In this document: positions 32,061-40,661 of the stretch, piece by piece | How the letters are laid out: every line of letters begins with the position of its first letter | Numbering within the stretch: position 1 is the first letter of the stretch | From: Hallerella sp964397425 | Lineage (GTDB): Bacteria > Fibrobacterota > Fibrobacteria > Fibrobacterales > Fibrobacteraceae | NCBI GenBank assembly: GCA_964397425.1 | Contig: CAYNID010000012.1 | Location: forward strand, 1 to 40,734 | Length of the DNA: 40,734 bases | Direction of reading: 5' to 3' | Position numbers and translations under genes: made by a program | The notes under the pieces: model-generated | What the model saw: only the letters and a program-made list of their open reading frames with translations | The model's database searches: none | What the model was told of the DNA's origin: nothing

Positions 32061-33869
32061 TTGAAAACATCTGTAAAAACAAATTTAGCCACTTCTTGGT
32101 TGCAATGGGTTTTGCCCGTTCTTCTCATTTGCGTTTCCGTAAAAGCCCAAGATTTTGAATCCATCAGCCTCAACAACATGGCGCCGCCCAAAGTGGAAAT
32201 CATCTATCCGGACGAGGCGACCCACGTCGGAAATTTGGTAGAAATCCGCATTACGATTCCCGAAAACTGGCATGTAAACGCAAATGTCGCCGCCGATGAA
32301 TTTTTAAAACCGTCCACGCTCGAAATCGAAGCGCGGGGAATTGAATTCGGCGACCCGATTTGGCCCGCGCCCATCAAAGAATACAGCGAAGCTCTGGATT
32401 TGGAAAACTTGGTGTTCAAAGGAACATTTTCCGTTGGAGTCCCCATTCAAAAATTGGCAGCCGATTACGACACCAGCACGACAAACGTCAATTTCGGCTA
32501 CCAGGCTTGCAGCCATATCTGCCTTGCACCGCAAACCGTCCACGCCTCCCTTGAATTGAAATCTCTTGGACAGAATTCTTCCGTTTCACCCGTTTCCGCA
32601 AAGCCTTCAAAAAAAAACTCCACTGAACCCTGGGCGTGGCTTTTAATCCTCGCCTTTGTCGGCGGGTTCCTGCTAAATTTGATGCCCTGCGTGCTTCCCG
32701 TCCTGTTTTTAAAGCTGTTCAACCTGGTGAAACACCGCGGAGAATCCCGGGGGCGCCTGTTCCGTTCCACATCCGCATTGGTCTTTGGCATTTTACTTTC
32801 CTTTTGGGTTTTGGCTGGAATCATTACTTTAATCAAGGCGGGCAGCGGACACGCGGGATGGGGATTCCAATTTCAGAATTTGGGATTCATCACCTTTATG
32901 GTCGTTTTGCTTTCCGCATTCGCCATGAATCTTTTGGGCGCATTTGAACTTTTCTTGCCCGGTTCAACCATCACCAAAATGGATGCGGCAACCCACCGCG
33001 AAGGTTTATCCGGCGCATTTTTCAGCGGAATTCTGATGGTCCTTTTGAGCACGCCCTGCTCAGCTCCGTTTCTCGGTTCTGCCATGGGATTCGCCTTTAC
33101 CCAAAGTATTCCCATCCTCTTTCTGTTTTTCACCGCAGCCGCATTGGGACTCGCTTTCCCCTACATTCTCGTCGCCGTTTTTCCCTCGGTTTTAAAAATC
33201 TTCCCCAAACCGGGAAACTGGATGGTCAAACTTCAGAAAATCTTGGGACTATTCCTGTTCGGAACGGCGCTTTGGCTTGTTTGGGTAGCCTTCAGCACCT
33301 GCGGAAAAGCGGGAGCGGGAATCATCGGAGCTTTTGGCATCGCCGCCGTCATCTGTTCCTACCTATTCGGAAAAGTGGCGCGGCCCGACAAACCTTTTGT
33401 CCGCGAACCGGTTTTGCTCATCCTCTTCACGGGATTCTTCCTTGCGGCATGGTTCTTCGCCGGGAGTCCCGCACTTAAATCCGTGACAGAAAAAAGAGCC
33501 TTGGCCGCCGCAGAACAGACACTGGGCGAAGACGGCTGGTACCGTTACTCGGAGCAAACATTCCAAGCTCTCGCTTTAGAAGGAAAACCGATTTTTGTCG
33601 ATGTAACCGCGGACTGGTGCCTCACCTGCAAAACCAATGAAGCGGTCGTACTGTCCAGCGAAGCCGTCCGAGAAATTTTCCACAAGGCGGACGCCCTTTT
33701 GATACGCGCCGATTACACCCTTGAAAATGAAGAAGTCTCTGCCCTGTTGAAATCTCTTGGGCGCAGTGGAGTTCCCGCCTACGCCGTGTATCTGCCGAAA
33801 TCCCAAACGTGGAATGTCCTTCCCGAAATCCCGACTGCGGACGCCATCCGAAAAGCGTTGTCAGAATAA
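32061..33869 (+). CDS. dsbD: Thiol:disulfide interchange protein DsbD
   Basis: DsbD passes electrons from cytoplasmic thioredoxin to periplasmic disulfide isomerases and cytochrome assembly proteins. The 602-aa sequence has a signal peptide, the periplasmic alpha domain with Cys150 and Cys154 (YQACSHICLAP), and the membrane domain with LNLMPCVLP (Cys210) and STPCSAP. It ends in a thioredoxin-like gamma domain with WCLTC (Cys520, Cys523). All the redox cysteines are present. The start codon is TTG 32061, with GGAG eight bases upstream; no ATG is better placed. It is divergent from the ECF sigma gene and stands alone. Confidence 0.95.
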   Translation: MKTSVKTNLATSWLQWVLPVLLICVSVKAQDFESISLNNMAPPKVEIIYPDEATHVGNLVEIRITIPENWHVNANVAADEFLKPSTLEIEARGIEFGDPIWPAPIKEYSEALDLENLVFKGTFSVGVPIQKLAADYDTSTTNVNFGYQACSHICLAPQTVHASLELKSLGQNSSVSPVSAKPSKKNSTEPWAWLLILAFVGGFLLNLMPCVLPVLFLKLFNLVKHRGESRGRLFRSTSALVFGILLSFWVLAGIITLIKAGSGHAGWGFQFQNLGFITFMVVLLSAFAMNLLGAFELFLPGSTITKMDAATHREGLSGAFFSGILMVLLSTPCSAPFLGSAMGFAFTQSIPILFLFFTAAALGLAFPYILVAVFPSVLKIFPKPGNWMVKLQKILGLFLFGTALWLVWVAFSTCGKAGAGIIGAFGIAAVICSYLFGKVARPDKPFVREPVLLILFTGFFLAAWFFAGSPALKSVTEKRALAAAEQTLGEDGWYRYSEQTFQALALEGKPIFVDVTADWCLTCKTNEAVVLSSEAVREIFHKADALLIRADYTLENEEVSALLKSLGRSGVPAYAVYLPKSQTWNVLPEIPTADAIRKALSE

Positions 33870-33906
33870 CTGCCGGAATGTGATGTTCAAAATTTCTGTT
33901 TGGGCA

Positions 33907-34614
33907 TCACCCAAAACAAGCCACTTCATCGGCAGTCAAAGAACGCCATTCTCCGGGTTTTAACATCGGATCGAGCTTTAACGGTCCAATAGAAATGCGT
34001 TCCAAATCTTCGACATGGTTGGAAACAGCGGCAAACATCCGCCGGACTTCATGATAAACGCCTTCCCCGATGGAAATGCGCACTTCTGTCTCGGAAACGG
34101 ATGAAAGTTCCCTCGCGACAAAAGGCTTTTTTTCGCCTTTCAGTTGAACGCCCTCTTTTAAAAGACGCGCTTGAGCTTCGGTCATTGGACGCGCCAATTT
34201 CGCCACATACGTTTTCAACAATCCTTTTTTGGGACTTTCCACCCGATGAATAAACTGTCCCTGATTGGAAAGCAGCAAAAGTCCATGAGAATCCGCATCC
34301 AGGCGGCCCACGCATTGCAAATCCATCGCCAACATCCGCGCGGGAAACGCGTCAAATACCGAAGCATTGTCCCGTGGACGGTGACTGCATTCCAGTCCAC
34401 AGGGCTTATTCATCATCACGAACAGCTCTTCTGCCGTCGAGACGACTTCCCCGTTGACTTCGATTTCTTCTGGTTTTGCATCCAATTCTTCGAACGGATC
34501 TTTGACTTCACGACCATAAAGCGATACAAATCCGCTCCGGACTAGGGCGCGGCATTCCTTGCGCGTTCCAAAGCCCAAGCGTGACAGCAATCTTTCCACA
34601 GTCCATTTTTGCAT
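33907..34614 (-). CDS. rsuA: 16S rRNA pseudouridine synthase RsuA
   Basis: The 235-aa enzyme has an N-terminal S4 domain (ERLLSRLGFGTRKECRALV) and the catalytic motif CVGRLDADSHGLLLLSNQG with Asp106 as nucleophile. VYHEVRRMFAAV is near the end. The Asp-Ala-Asp form of the motif and length match RsuA, which makes pseudouridine 516 of 16S rRNA in E. coli; the site here is inferred. Another family member at 4148-4873 differs in this motif. It is the last gene of the seven-gene operon: the preceding stop TAG overlaps its AGGAGT ribosome site. It converges on dsbD with no visible terminator in the 37-base gap. Confidence 0.9.
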   Translation of the reverse strand: MQKWTVERLLSRLGFGTRKECRALVRSGFVSLYGREVKDPFEELDAKPEEIEVNGEVVSTAEELFVMMNKPCGLECSHRPRDNASVFDAFPARMLAMDLQCVGRLDADSHGLLLLSNQGQFIHRVESPKKGLLKTYVAKLARPMTEAQARLLKEGVQLKGEKKPFVARELSSVSETEVRISIGEGVYHEVRRMFAAVSNHVEDLERISIGPLKLDPMLKPGEWRSLTADEVACFG

Positions 34615-34623
34615 ACAGCACTC

Positions 34624-35436
34624 CTAATTCGAAGTCATGAAACGCACCACTTGACGGCGCCAAAAAGACAACCGGATATTTTCCGGATTTTTCCGGTAAA
34701 GCCTGCGATTTTTAAAATACAGGCGGACAATGCCGACAACAGACAGGGCTGAAACCATAAAAAATCCCAAAAGCCTGGCCAGCGAAAACGAAACGACACA
34801 CACGCCTTCAATCCGGAATGGAGTGTTTCCCATCCAATCCATCGCCAATTCCCAGTTTTTTAAAATCGGAAACGTTCCTTTCAAAAAGCCAAACGCTCCG
34901 GACATGTATCCCATTTGTTCAAAATTTTCCAGCCGAATTCCCTCGACAACCGTTGATTCAAATCGGCAGTGGAACAAGCGAAAAAAGGACTTTCCCAATC
35001 GGAACGATTTGCCCAATACTTTTTTGTCGAATTGCGCTTCCAACATCAATGTGAAAAATTCCAAATCCGATACCGGCGCCGATTTTTCCTTGGGCGGCGG
35101 GCTGTTCTTTTTCGAAGAATGACTCTTGGGCTGTTCAGATGGAATTAAGCAATCCTTATTTTCTTGGACAGGTTCTTCCGAAGTGTTTTTTGCGCTGATT
35201 TGATGCTGCTCCGGAAGCGGCGAAGGCTCTTTGGGGGAAGTTTCCATGACTGCAGCCCCGTCAGAATTTTCTTCGGAATGTTCTTTGCTAAAACGGAAAA
35301 GTTTCTTTCGGAAAATCCGGATTTCCAAAAAACTTCCCCGGCGCCGTCCGCAAAAAAAGATTCGTATCGGAACCGGGAAAAGCAGAAAGATCGCCACCAA
35401 AACGGCGACGATGATGACTGCCAAATCCAAAATCAT
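34624..35436 (-). CDS. Membrane protein, DUF2953-like, function unknown
   Basis: The 270-aa product has an N-terminal membrane helix (about 3-22, LAVIIVAVLVAIFLLFPVPI). A polar linker rich in Ser, Pro, Lys and Glu (about 50-122) follows, then a structured C-terminal part with a hydrophobic stretch near 212-235. The start and size recall DUF2953-type membrane proteins, but the match is by impression only. ATG 35436 overlaps the MlaC-like gene by four bases, so it is translated with the transport genes. No function can be assigned. Confidence 0.72.
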   Translation of the reverse strand: MILDLAVIIVAVLVAIFLLFPVPIRIFFCGRRRGSFLEIRIFRKKLFRFSKEHSEENSDGAAVMETSPKEPSPLPEQHQISAKNTSEEPVQENKDCLIPSEQPKSHSSKKNSPPPKEKSAPVSDLEFFTLMLEAQFDKKVLGKSFRLGKSFFRLFHCRFESTVVEGIRLENFEQMGYMSGAFGFLKGTFPILKNWELAMDWMGNTPFRIEGVCVVSFSLARLLGFFMVSALSVVGIVRLYFKNRRLYRKNPENIRLSFWRRQVVRFMTSN

Positions 35437-36017
35437 CCTTCTGTTTCGTCAGCCTTTTTCTTGATGATTTCCAACAATTCAGCAAACGACTTCGTTTTCA
35501 AAATAGTTGAAAACTGTTCTTTGTAATTGCGTGCCGTAGAGAGATCGTCAATGACCAAATCCCAGGCCATCCAGTTTCCGTCGACAAGTGTCATCTTGTA
35601 AACGAGGACGGATTCTTTTCCTTTAAACCAAAGATGCGCGGTGACATTCGCTTCGGTATTGTTCTTTTTCATTTTCGGCGCATCATAAATGGTGCTGTCC
35701 GTGCGATACATTTCCAACCGTTTGGCGCTGGAATTGCGGACCATCCGTTGAAATTCCGCCGCGAAACTTTGCTTAGACGCTTCGTCAAGACTGCTCCACG
35801 TTTCTTTCGGCAACGATTTTTCAGCGAGAAGCTTGAAATTGAAGACATCGCTCAACAGCCCTTTGACACGCTCGTTGTCCTGCTTAGTCAGACTTTTCTT
35901 TTTTAAGAGTGTCTGCAATTCCTTGTCATTTTGAGAGATGGCCGAAACTGGGTCCGCGGCAAAGGCGAACGTCAGGGACAACGCGAGGATTGAAAAGAAA
36001 AAAGGTGTTTTCATCAT
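35433..36017 (-). CDS. MlaC/Ttg2D-like periplasmic lipid-carrier protein
   Basis: The 194-aa protein has a signal peptide (MMKTPFFFSILALSLTFAFA). Its body follows the MlaC (Tgt2/Ttg2D) pattern: VFNFKLLAEKSL, TWSSLDEASKQSFAAEFQRMV, and a C-terminal GNWMAWDLVIDDLSTARNYKEQF. MlaC shuttles phospholipid between the outer membrane and the MlaFEDB ABC transporter. Here no MlaD, MlaE or MlaF lies nearby; instead it sits between a TolC-like gene (TAATG overlap) and a membrane protein. Two consecutive ATGs are possible starts. The MlaC fold assignment is fairly secure; the partner system is inferred. Confidence 0.85.
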   Translation of the reverse strand: MMKTPFFFSILALSLTFAFAADPVSAISQNDKELQTLLKKKSLTKQDNERVKGLLSDVFNFKLLAEKSLPKETWSSLDEASKQSFAAEFQRMVRNSSAKRLEMYRTDSTIYDAPKMKKNNTEANVTAHLWFKGKESVLVYKMTLVDGNWMAWDLVIDDLSTARNYKEQFSTILKTKSFAELLEIIKKKADETEG

Positions 36018-37387
36018 TATTTTCCTGGATAAAGTTGTTTGTATTCAGAAAGGGAGACTCCCATCCGGTTGATTAATTCCGCCAAAGCGATATTATACTT
36101 GCACACTGCGTAATAATACGATTTTTGCAGCAACAGATTGTCTTTATAAGCCGCCACCAGTTCATTCGTATTTTTTGCCGAAGGTTCCAAGTCGTATTTC
36201 ATCGCGGCCCCTTTTAATAAAGATTCGCTGGCCCGGAGACTCGACTGCAAACTTTCCAATTTGTCTTTCGCGCCTTTTGTCTGGATGTATTGTTCTTCCA
36301 TTTTAAGAACGATTCCTTCCGACGCGTAATTCTCTTTGAGCTTGAGCCCACGCAACTCCGTCCGTGCCGAAACGTAAGAGCTCCAGCTTTTCCAGAAATT
36401 CAAATTGTAGCGGACACCAAAGCCCAACGCGCCAGAAATCTTGTTGACGGCATCTTGGGCAAAGGCGTTTTTTTGCACGGCGGTACGGTTCCCCGCCCAC
36501 GATTTGACATAAGTAAATTCGCCCATCACAAAGAATTGAGGTCCGAGCTTCGCCTCGGCCAATTCCAGCTGATATTGCCGCGCTTCCAGGCCTGCATTCA
36601 GGCGTTTTAAATCGGGATGATGCAAAATCGCAATGTCTTTCGCTTCGTCTAATGTCGGAAAATATTCCGTCCGCACCGCAAGTACGGTATCCAACGGGAC
36701 AAATGTTTCCCCGGAATCCAGTCCGAGCGAGAACTTGACCGCCAATTTGACCCTTTCAAGACCGCTCCGCGCTTCAACCAGCGCATCGTCCAATGTATGC
36801 CGTCCCGCTTTGAGTTTCAGCAAATCTGTTTGGGAAACATTCGGGTCGTCATCGTCCAACGCCTCTTCCAATTTTTCTTCCGCACGGTCCATTTGTTTTT
36901 TCGCCCCATCGACAAGACGATTCATTTCCAAAGCCAGCAAGTAGTTGTAATAATACGTCTGCAATTCAACGCTTTTGGAATGTTCTTTTCCGATGACATT
37001 CATTTCCTGTTGCCGCAAATCCGCTTCGGCTGCTTTTTTGCCGACTTTGTACTGTCCATAATTCAGCGGTTGGATGGCCTTGATTTCCGTTCCAAAAAAA
37101 GGCCCCATTTTGGTAAAGTCCCAAGTGTCGACAGTATCGCCCCAATCATCAATGTCTTCTTTCAATCCGGGGGCAGGCCCCACCATCATCGTCACCTGAA
37201 AAGTCGAAAGAATCGCCGAAGATTTTATCTCGGAGATGCGGTTCCGTTTCGCTTCGGTCGAGAATCTTTCTTCTGCCAAAAGCGGATCCATCGAAAGGCC
37301 GCGTTCCACAAAGCCGGCACAATCATAGCGCACTTCCGCGGCAAAAGCGAAAACGACGAGCAACAATGGAACAGCCTTGAAAATCAT
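36017..37387 (-). CDS. TolC-like outer-membrane efflux protein
   Basis: The 456-aa protein has a signal peptide (MIFKAVPLLLVVFAFA). Two long alpha-helical coiled-coil regions (about 115-210, and 345-425 with KAGRHTL and LQSSLRASESLLKG) are separated by beta-like sections. This is the layout of TolC-family exit ducts. It is close to the normal length. The frame is open to 37432 from a GTG, but ATG 37387 starts the signal peptide and lies ten bases after the transglycosylase stop. No periplasmic adaptor or inner-membrane pump accompanies it in this window, so its pump, or a role with the MlaC neighbour, is open. Confidence 0.82.
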   Translation of the reverse strand: MIFKAVPLLLVVFAFAAEVRYDCAGFVERGLSMDPLLAEERFSTEAKRNRISEIKSSAILSTFQVTMMVGPAPGLKEDIDDWGDTVDTWDFTKMGPFFGTEIKAIQPLNYGQYKVGKKAAEADLRQQEMNVIGKEHSKSVELQTYYYNYLLALEMNRLVDGAKKQMDRAEEKLEEALDDDDPNVSQTDLLKLKAGRHTLDDALVEARSGLERVKLAVKFSLGLDSGETFVPLDTVLAVRTEYFPTLDEAKDIAILHHPDLKRLNAGLEARQYQLELAEAKLGPQFFVMGEFTYVKSWAGNRTAVQKNAFAQDAVNKISGALGFGVRYNLNFWKSWSSYVSARTELRGLKLKENYASEGIVLKMEEQYIQTKGAKDKLESLQSSLRASESLLKGAAMKYDLEPSAKNTNELVAAYKDNLLLQKSYYYAVCKYNIALAELINRMGVSLSEYKQLYPGK

Positions 37388-37397
37388 TGGCGAGAAT

Positions 37398-38111
37398 TTA
37401 GAAATCCTTGGGCATTTCACCAATCCGTTCACCGACTAGCTGTTGTAATTTCCGATATTTGGCAAGAACGCCTTCATAATAGAACGTTGGAATGGGAGCG
37501 TTTTCCCGGATTTTCGCATCGACTCCACCCTGCCCCATATTGTAAGCGATAATGGCGCGTTTTAAATCCCCATAACGTCCAATGAGCCGCATCAAATAAG
37601 CGCTGCCAACGACAACGTTTACCTCTGGACGCATCAAATCTTCTGGAGTTTCCACCCGGATTCCAAAACGTTTGCCAATCCGCTGCGCCGTTACGATTTT
37701 CAGCTGCATCAAGCCGTAAGCTCCCGATTCCGCACCACTGCGGAACCGCCCTTTCGCATTCGGATTTCCGCGGCTCTCCTGAAATACAATCGAAGGAACC
37801 AACAGCGGATCAAAACCGTAATTACGGGAAATTTTCCAAACTTCTTCCGTCAGCGCGATTTTCTGCTCTTCAGAAATTTTTTTCTGCGACACAATATCCA
37901 AGGCGATGTAAATCCGGCAATAGTCTTCTGTCCATTTTCGCAATTTTGAAAGCTCGTCCAACTCCTTTTGCAAACGAACCTGCTGCATGGCGAGGCGTTT
38001 CATGGAATAAGAATGATAAATCCATTTGCCCGTGAAAATTCCCAACGACAAAAGTGCGAGGAGAAGTAAAATTCCTGAAGAAACTGTCGAAAGGCGGATT
38101 TTACTTTTCAC
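37398..38111 (-). CDS. Membrane-anchored lytic transglycosylase (SLT domain)
   Basis: The 237-aa protein has an N-terminal membrane anchor (about 12-30), a short coiled coil (about 38-58) and a soluble lytic transglycosylase domain (about 95-220). Catalytic Glu112 is in FQESRGNP, followed by GAYGLMQLK and the AYNMGQGG motif. Such enzymes cut peptidoglycan glycans without water, leaving anhydromuropeptides, and often open the wall for envelope machines. The GTG start at 38111 overlaps the STAS gene by 11 bases and has AGAGGA eight bases upstream. Its place before TolC-like and MlaC-like genes suggests it clears space for an envelope-spanning complex. Confidence 0.9.
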   Translation of the reverse strand: MKSKIRLSTVSSGILLLLALLSLGIFTGKWIYHSYSMKRLAMQQVRLQKELDELSKLRKWTEDYCRIYIALDIVSQKKISEEQKIALTEEVWKISRNYGFDPLLVPSIVFQESRGNPNAKGRFRSGAESGAYGLMQLKIVTAQRIGKRFGIRVETPEDLMRPEVNVVVGSAYLMRLIGRYGDLKRAIIAYNMGQGGVDAKIRENAPIPTFYYEGVLAKYRKLQQLVGERIGEMPKDF

Positions 38112-38793
38112 GCCGGCTGTCCTCTAAACGTTCCAAATATTTCGTCCAATTCCGAATTCTCGCCTTGGATTTTTTAGAAGTCGTCGAATCGATGACCAGT
38201 CCCAGATTTTTCAGCGGGCCAAGGATGGACTCTAAGTAATCCAATTCGCTTTGCATCCGTTCAACATCTTGATTCATTTCCATCAAATAGGCTTCTTTTT
38301 CTCGGATTTCTTCGCCTTGCTCCCGAATTATTCCATAAAAAGCCAAAAACCATCCCAATAAAATCAATATGAAGAGCAATGCTATCAGAGGACTCATCCG
38401 GATTCCCGTTTGCCGGCTGTAAGAAACGCCCGCTTTGCGAAGCGCTTTCAACAATCCTTTTTTGCGGTAGCTTTTCAAATCGGGAACAATTGTAAAAAGA
38501 TGGATGTATGGACTGAAAAATTCACGGTGGGCTTCATCGTCAAAAACCAGAACTAAGTTAGCCCCGTTCCCTTTGGCTTTGGAAAGAAAATCCAAAAACA
38601 TCAACAGATATTCCTGGATGGTGAAGCGCGCTTGCCGAACATCCAAAAACCACAGTTTTCCAGGACCATCCAAAAGCCCCATCACCTTTTCGCGCAAAGG
38701 GGCCATTTGCGTAAAGCCGAAAACGCCCACAATGCGAATGTGGATTTCACTTCCAGATTCTTCAACAAACAGGTCGATTTGTTCTGAATTCAC
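38101..38793 (-). CDS. STAS-like domain, transmembrane helix and coiled coil
   Basis: Residues 1-105 look like a STAS domain: alternating beta and alpha elements such as GKLWFLDVRQARFTIQEY and GANLVLVFDDEAHREFF. A basic stretch (SYRKKGLLKALRK), a transmembrane helix (134-155) and a coiled coil (156-191) follow. The basic residues before the helix put the STAS domain inside and the coiled coil in the periplasm. The GTG start at 38793 overlaps the upstream stop by four bases. STAS proteins include MlaB, the regulator of the Mla lipid transporter, and an MlaC-like gene lies in this operon; whether the two work together is inference. Confidence 0.75.
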   Translation of the reverse strand: MNSEQIDLFVEESGSEIHIRIVGVFGFTQMAPLREKVMGLLDGPGKLWFLDVRQARFTIQEYLLMFLDFLSKAKGNGANLVLVFDDEAHREFFSPYIHLFTIVPDLKSYRKKGLLKALRKAGVSYSRQTGIRMSPLIALLFILILLGWFLAFYGIIREQGEEIREKEAYLMEMNQDVERMQSELDYLESILGPLKNLGLVIDSTTSKKSKARIRNWTKYLERLEDSRREK

Positions 38794-40661
38794 AGGAAAA
38801 TTCCCCGCTTTGAAAATTCCATCCGAATATTCATCGTTTGCATTTCACGCCCACGCATTTTCAAGTTCCAAAAAAGGAAAATGCGGATTCCCTGGATTTC
38901 TGTCGGCGCCGCAGTCCGGTTCGAACCCAAAATCCAATCGACAGAAACTTTTACCGGAGAATCCGTTTGCAATCGAAACGCATACGAAAGCAGTCCGTCT
39001 TTCAAAAGAATGCTCGATGCCGATGGATGGAGGAGCGGCAATGAGTCGCGGAACGGGATTTTTTTCCCATCGATCAAAAGACGATAGGCGCGGTTGGCGT
39101 GCGCTTTTCGAATTCCCAAATTCAATTCCGTTCCAAAATACCCGTCAAAATCCACAAACGTTCCATTGGAAATCGTGTAAGAAATGTCCAATGCGGAATT
39201 TTGGGGCTGCAAGGCGTATTTCTTTTCAAGATGCAACACATGGGGGACTCCGTCTAATTCGGTCATTTGTTCTGAGCGGAGTAAAATTCCAAGAGTTTCA
39301 CCATCTCTTTCAATTTGATAGTCATACGGGGCGTTCAAAATTCCCAAGCCATCGTTCAACGCCGAATGGAACTGCTTGACGCTCTGCATCGAAGGCGACA
39401 GCAGAAAATCGACAAAGGCGCGGGGAACATCTCCATTTTGCAAAGAAGATGTAATCAAATTGACTTTGGATGGCTTGTAAAATAACGACCGCAAAGAAGC
39501 GCCGACTTGCTGTTCCATCAAAAATTGAATGTTCGAATTGTTCACCAAAATTTGACGGTTGCCGTTTCGCAAAAAATCGGAGATTTCCACTCGACGGCCA
39601 TCTTGATTGGCCAACTTTTCGATTTCGCGTTCAACAGTAACAAATTGGCGGTTGGCCATCCAACGGATTTCTGGGCTCCGGACGCCTAGCCCTCCATAGA
39701 GGTCGGCATAATACACGGGCGACATTAACGGCAAAAGCTTGGTCTGTATGGAACGCAATTCACTTCCCCGCAACAAAGACGTCGCATGGGAATTTGCCAT
39801 CAAAAGGGACTTGTGCAGCAAATCCGCTTCGGGTCTGCGGAGCAAAAGTTCTCGGCAACTGCGCGTGCCGGTCGGAAGTCCCGTATCTTTTCCCAAGCCG
39901 CTCATCAAATTCACTTTGCCTTGCGAAGGTTCTTCAAGCGAATGCGATAGGGTCCAAAATTGTAAGGGGGCCGTTTCCAAATTTTTCTCTAACCGTTCAA
40001 AAAAAGATTCCATCGCTTGTATATCGGTCATTGGCGCAGAAAGAACCGCAGTCCACGTGTTGGGAGAATGATTAAACGGTTCCCATTTTTTCAAATCTCC
40101 CGGATCTGACAAAAAGGCTTCGGACAAATCTTCGGCAACGGGCAATAGGCGCATCACGGAATCACGATCTTCTACGGTAAACCATCCGGTCACACGCGTG
40201 GCTATTCCCAAAGATTCCTGAAGATTCTTTTCGGGCACCAATGTATAACGGAATCCGTTTTTCGCCAATGTTTCCGTTAAACCGATTTCCCAAGCCATCG
40301 ATGTGTTGAAGTAGCCGACGGGCTCCGTTTGGAAAATTCTTTCAACCAAAGCATAATGTTGTTGCAGTTGAAGATCCTGGAGCGAAGTTGGAAAAAGCGG
40401 AAGCATCGCATCATGAAGACCTCCTCCAAGAATTTCCAATTTTCCTTCGCGAATCGCCTTGCGCAATGCAACGACATCGGCGATATTCCGTTGCATCCAA
40501 GCTTCCATTATGTCTCCTGGTAAATACAGGGACAAACGAATTTTGGGATTGTCCAGGATTTTCCCGAGAAGGGCTGGCATCGCAAGCGCGGCATCGGGGA
40601 GGCCGCCACCGGGAAGCGGGCCGGCCTTCGCGCAGACAAGAATGGCGGAGTCACGTCTCAT
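38790..40661 (-). CDS. GH57-like protein, predicted to lack catalytic residues
   Basis: The 623-aa product aligns by eye with GH57 4-alpha-glucanotransferases of the Thermococcus type, including the C-terminal beta-sandwich. The block LEILGGGLHDAMLPLFP (75-91) matches the conserved GQLEIV...YEPVLAAIP region. In place of the HQP motif it has AKAGPLPGG (11-19). Where the nucleophile Glu stands in WLTER, it has FNTSM (Ser121). The Asp-Asp-Gly-Glu motif 4 region is not recognisable. It is therefore probably a carbohydrate-binding or structural derivative. ATG 40661 matches the family start; the frame is open to the window edge, and ATG 40697 is an alternative. First gene of the operon seen here. 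Confidence 0.78.
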   Translation of the reverse strand: MRRDSAILVCAKAGPLPGGGLPDAALAMPALLGKILDNPKIRLSLYLPGDIMEAWMQRNIADVVALRKAIREGKLEILGGGLHDAMLPLFPTSLQDLQLQQHYALVERIFQTEPVGYFNTSMAWEIGLTETLAKNGFRYTLVPEKNLQESLGIATRVTGWFTVEDRDSVMRLLPVAEDLSEAFLSDPGDLKKWEPFNHSPNTWTAVLSAPMTDIQAMESFFERLEKNLETAPLQFWTLSHSLEEPSQGKVNLMSGLGKDTGLPTGTRSCRELLLRRPEADLLHKSLLMANSHATSLLRGSELRSIQTKLLPLMSPVYYADLYGGLGVRSPEIRWMANRQFVTVEREIEKLANQDGRRVEISDFLRNGNRQILVNNSNIQFLMEQQVGASLRSLFYKPSKVNLITSSLQNGDVPRAFVDFLLSPSMQSVKQFHSALNDGLGILNAPYDYQIERDGETLGILLRSEQMTELDGVPHVLHLEKKYALQPQNSALDISYTISNGTFVDFDGYFGTELNLGIRKAHANRAYRLLIDGKKIPFRDSLPLLHPSASSILLKDGLLSYAFRLQTDSPVKVSVDWILGSNRTAAPTEIQGIRIFLFWNLKMRGREMQTMNIRMEFSKRGIFL

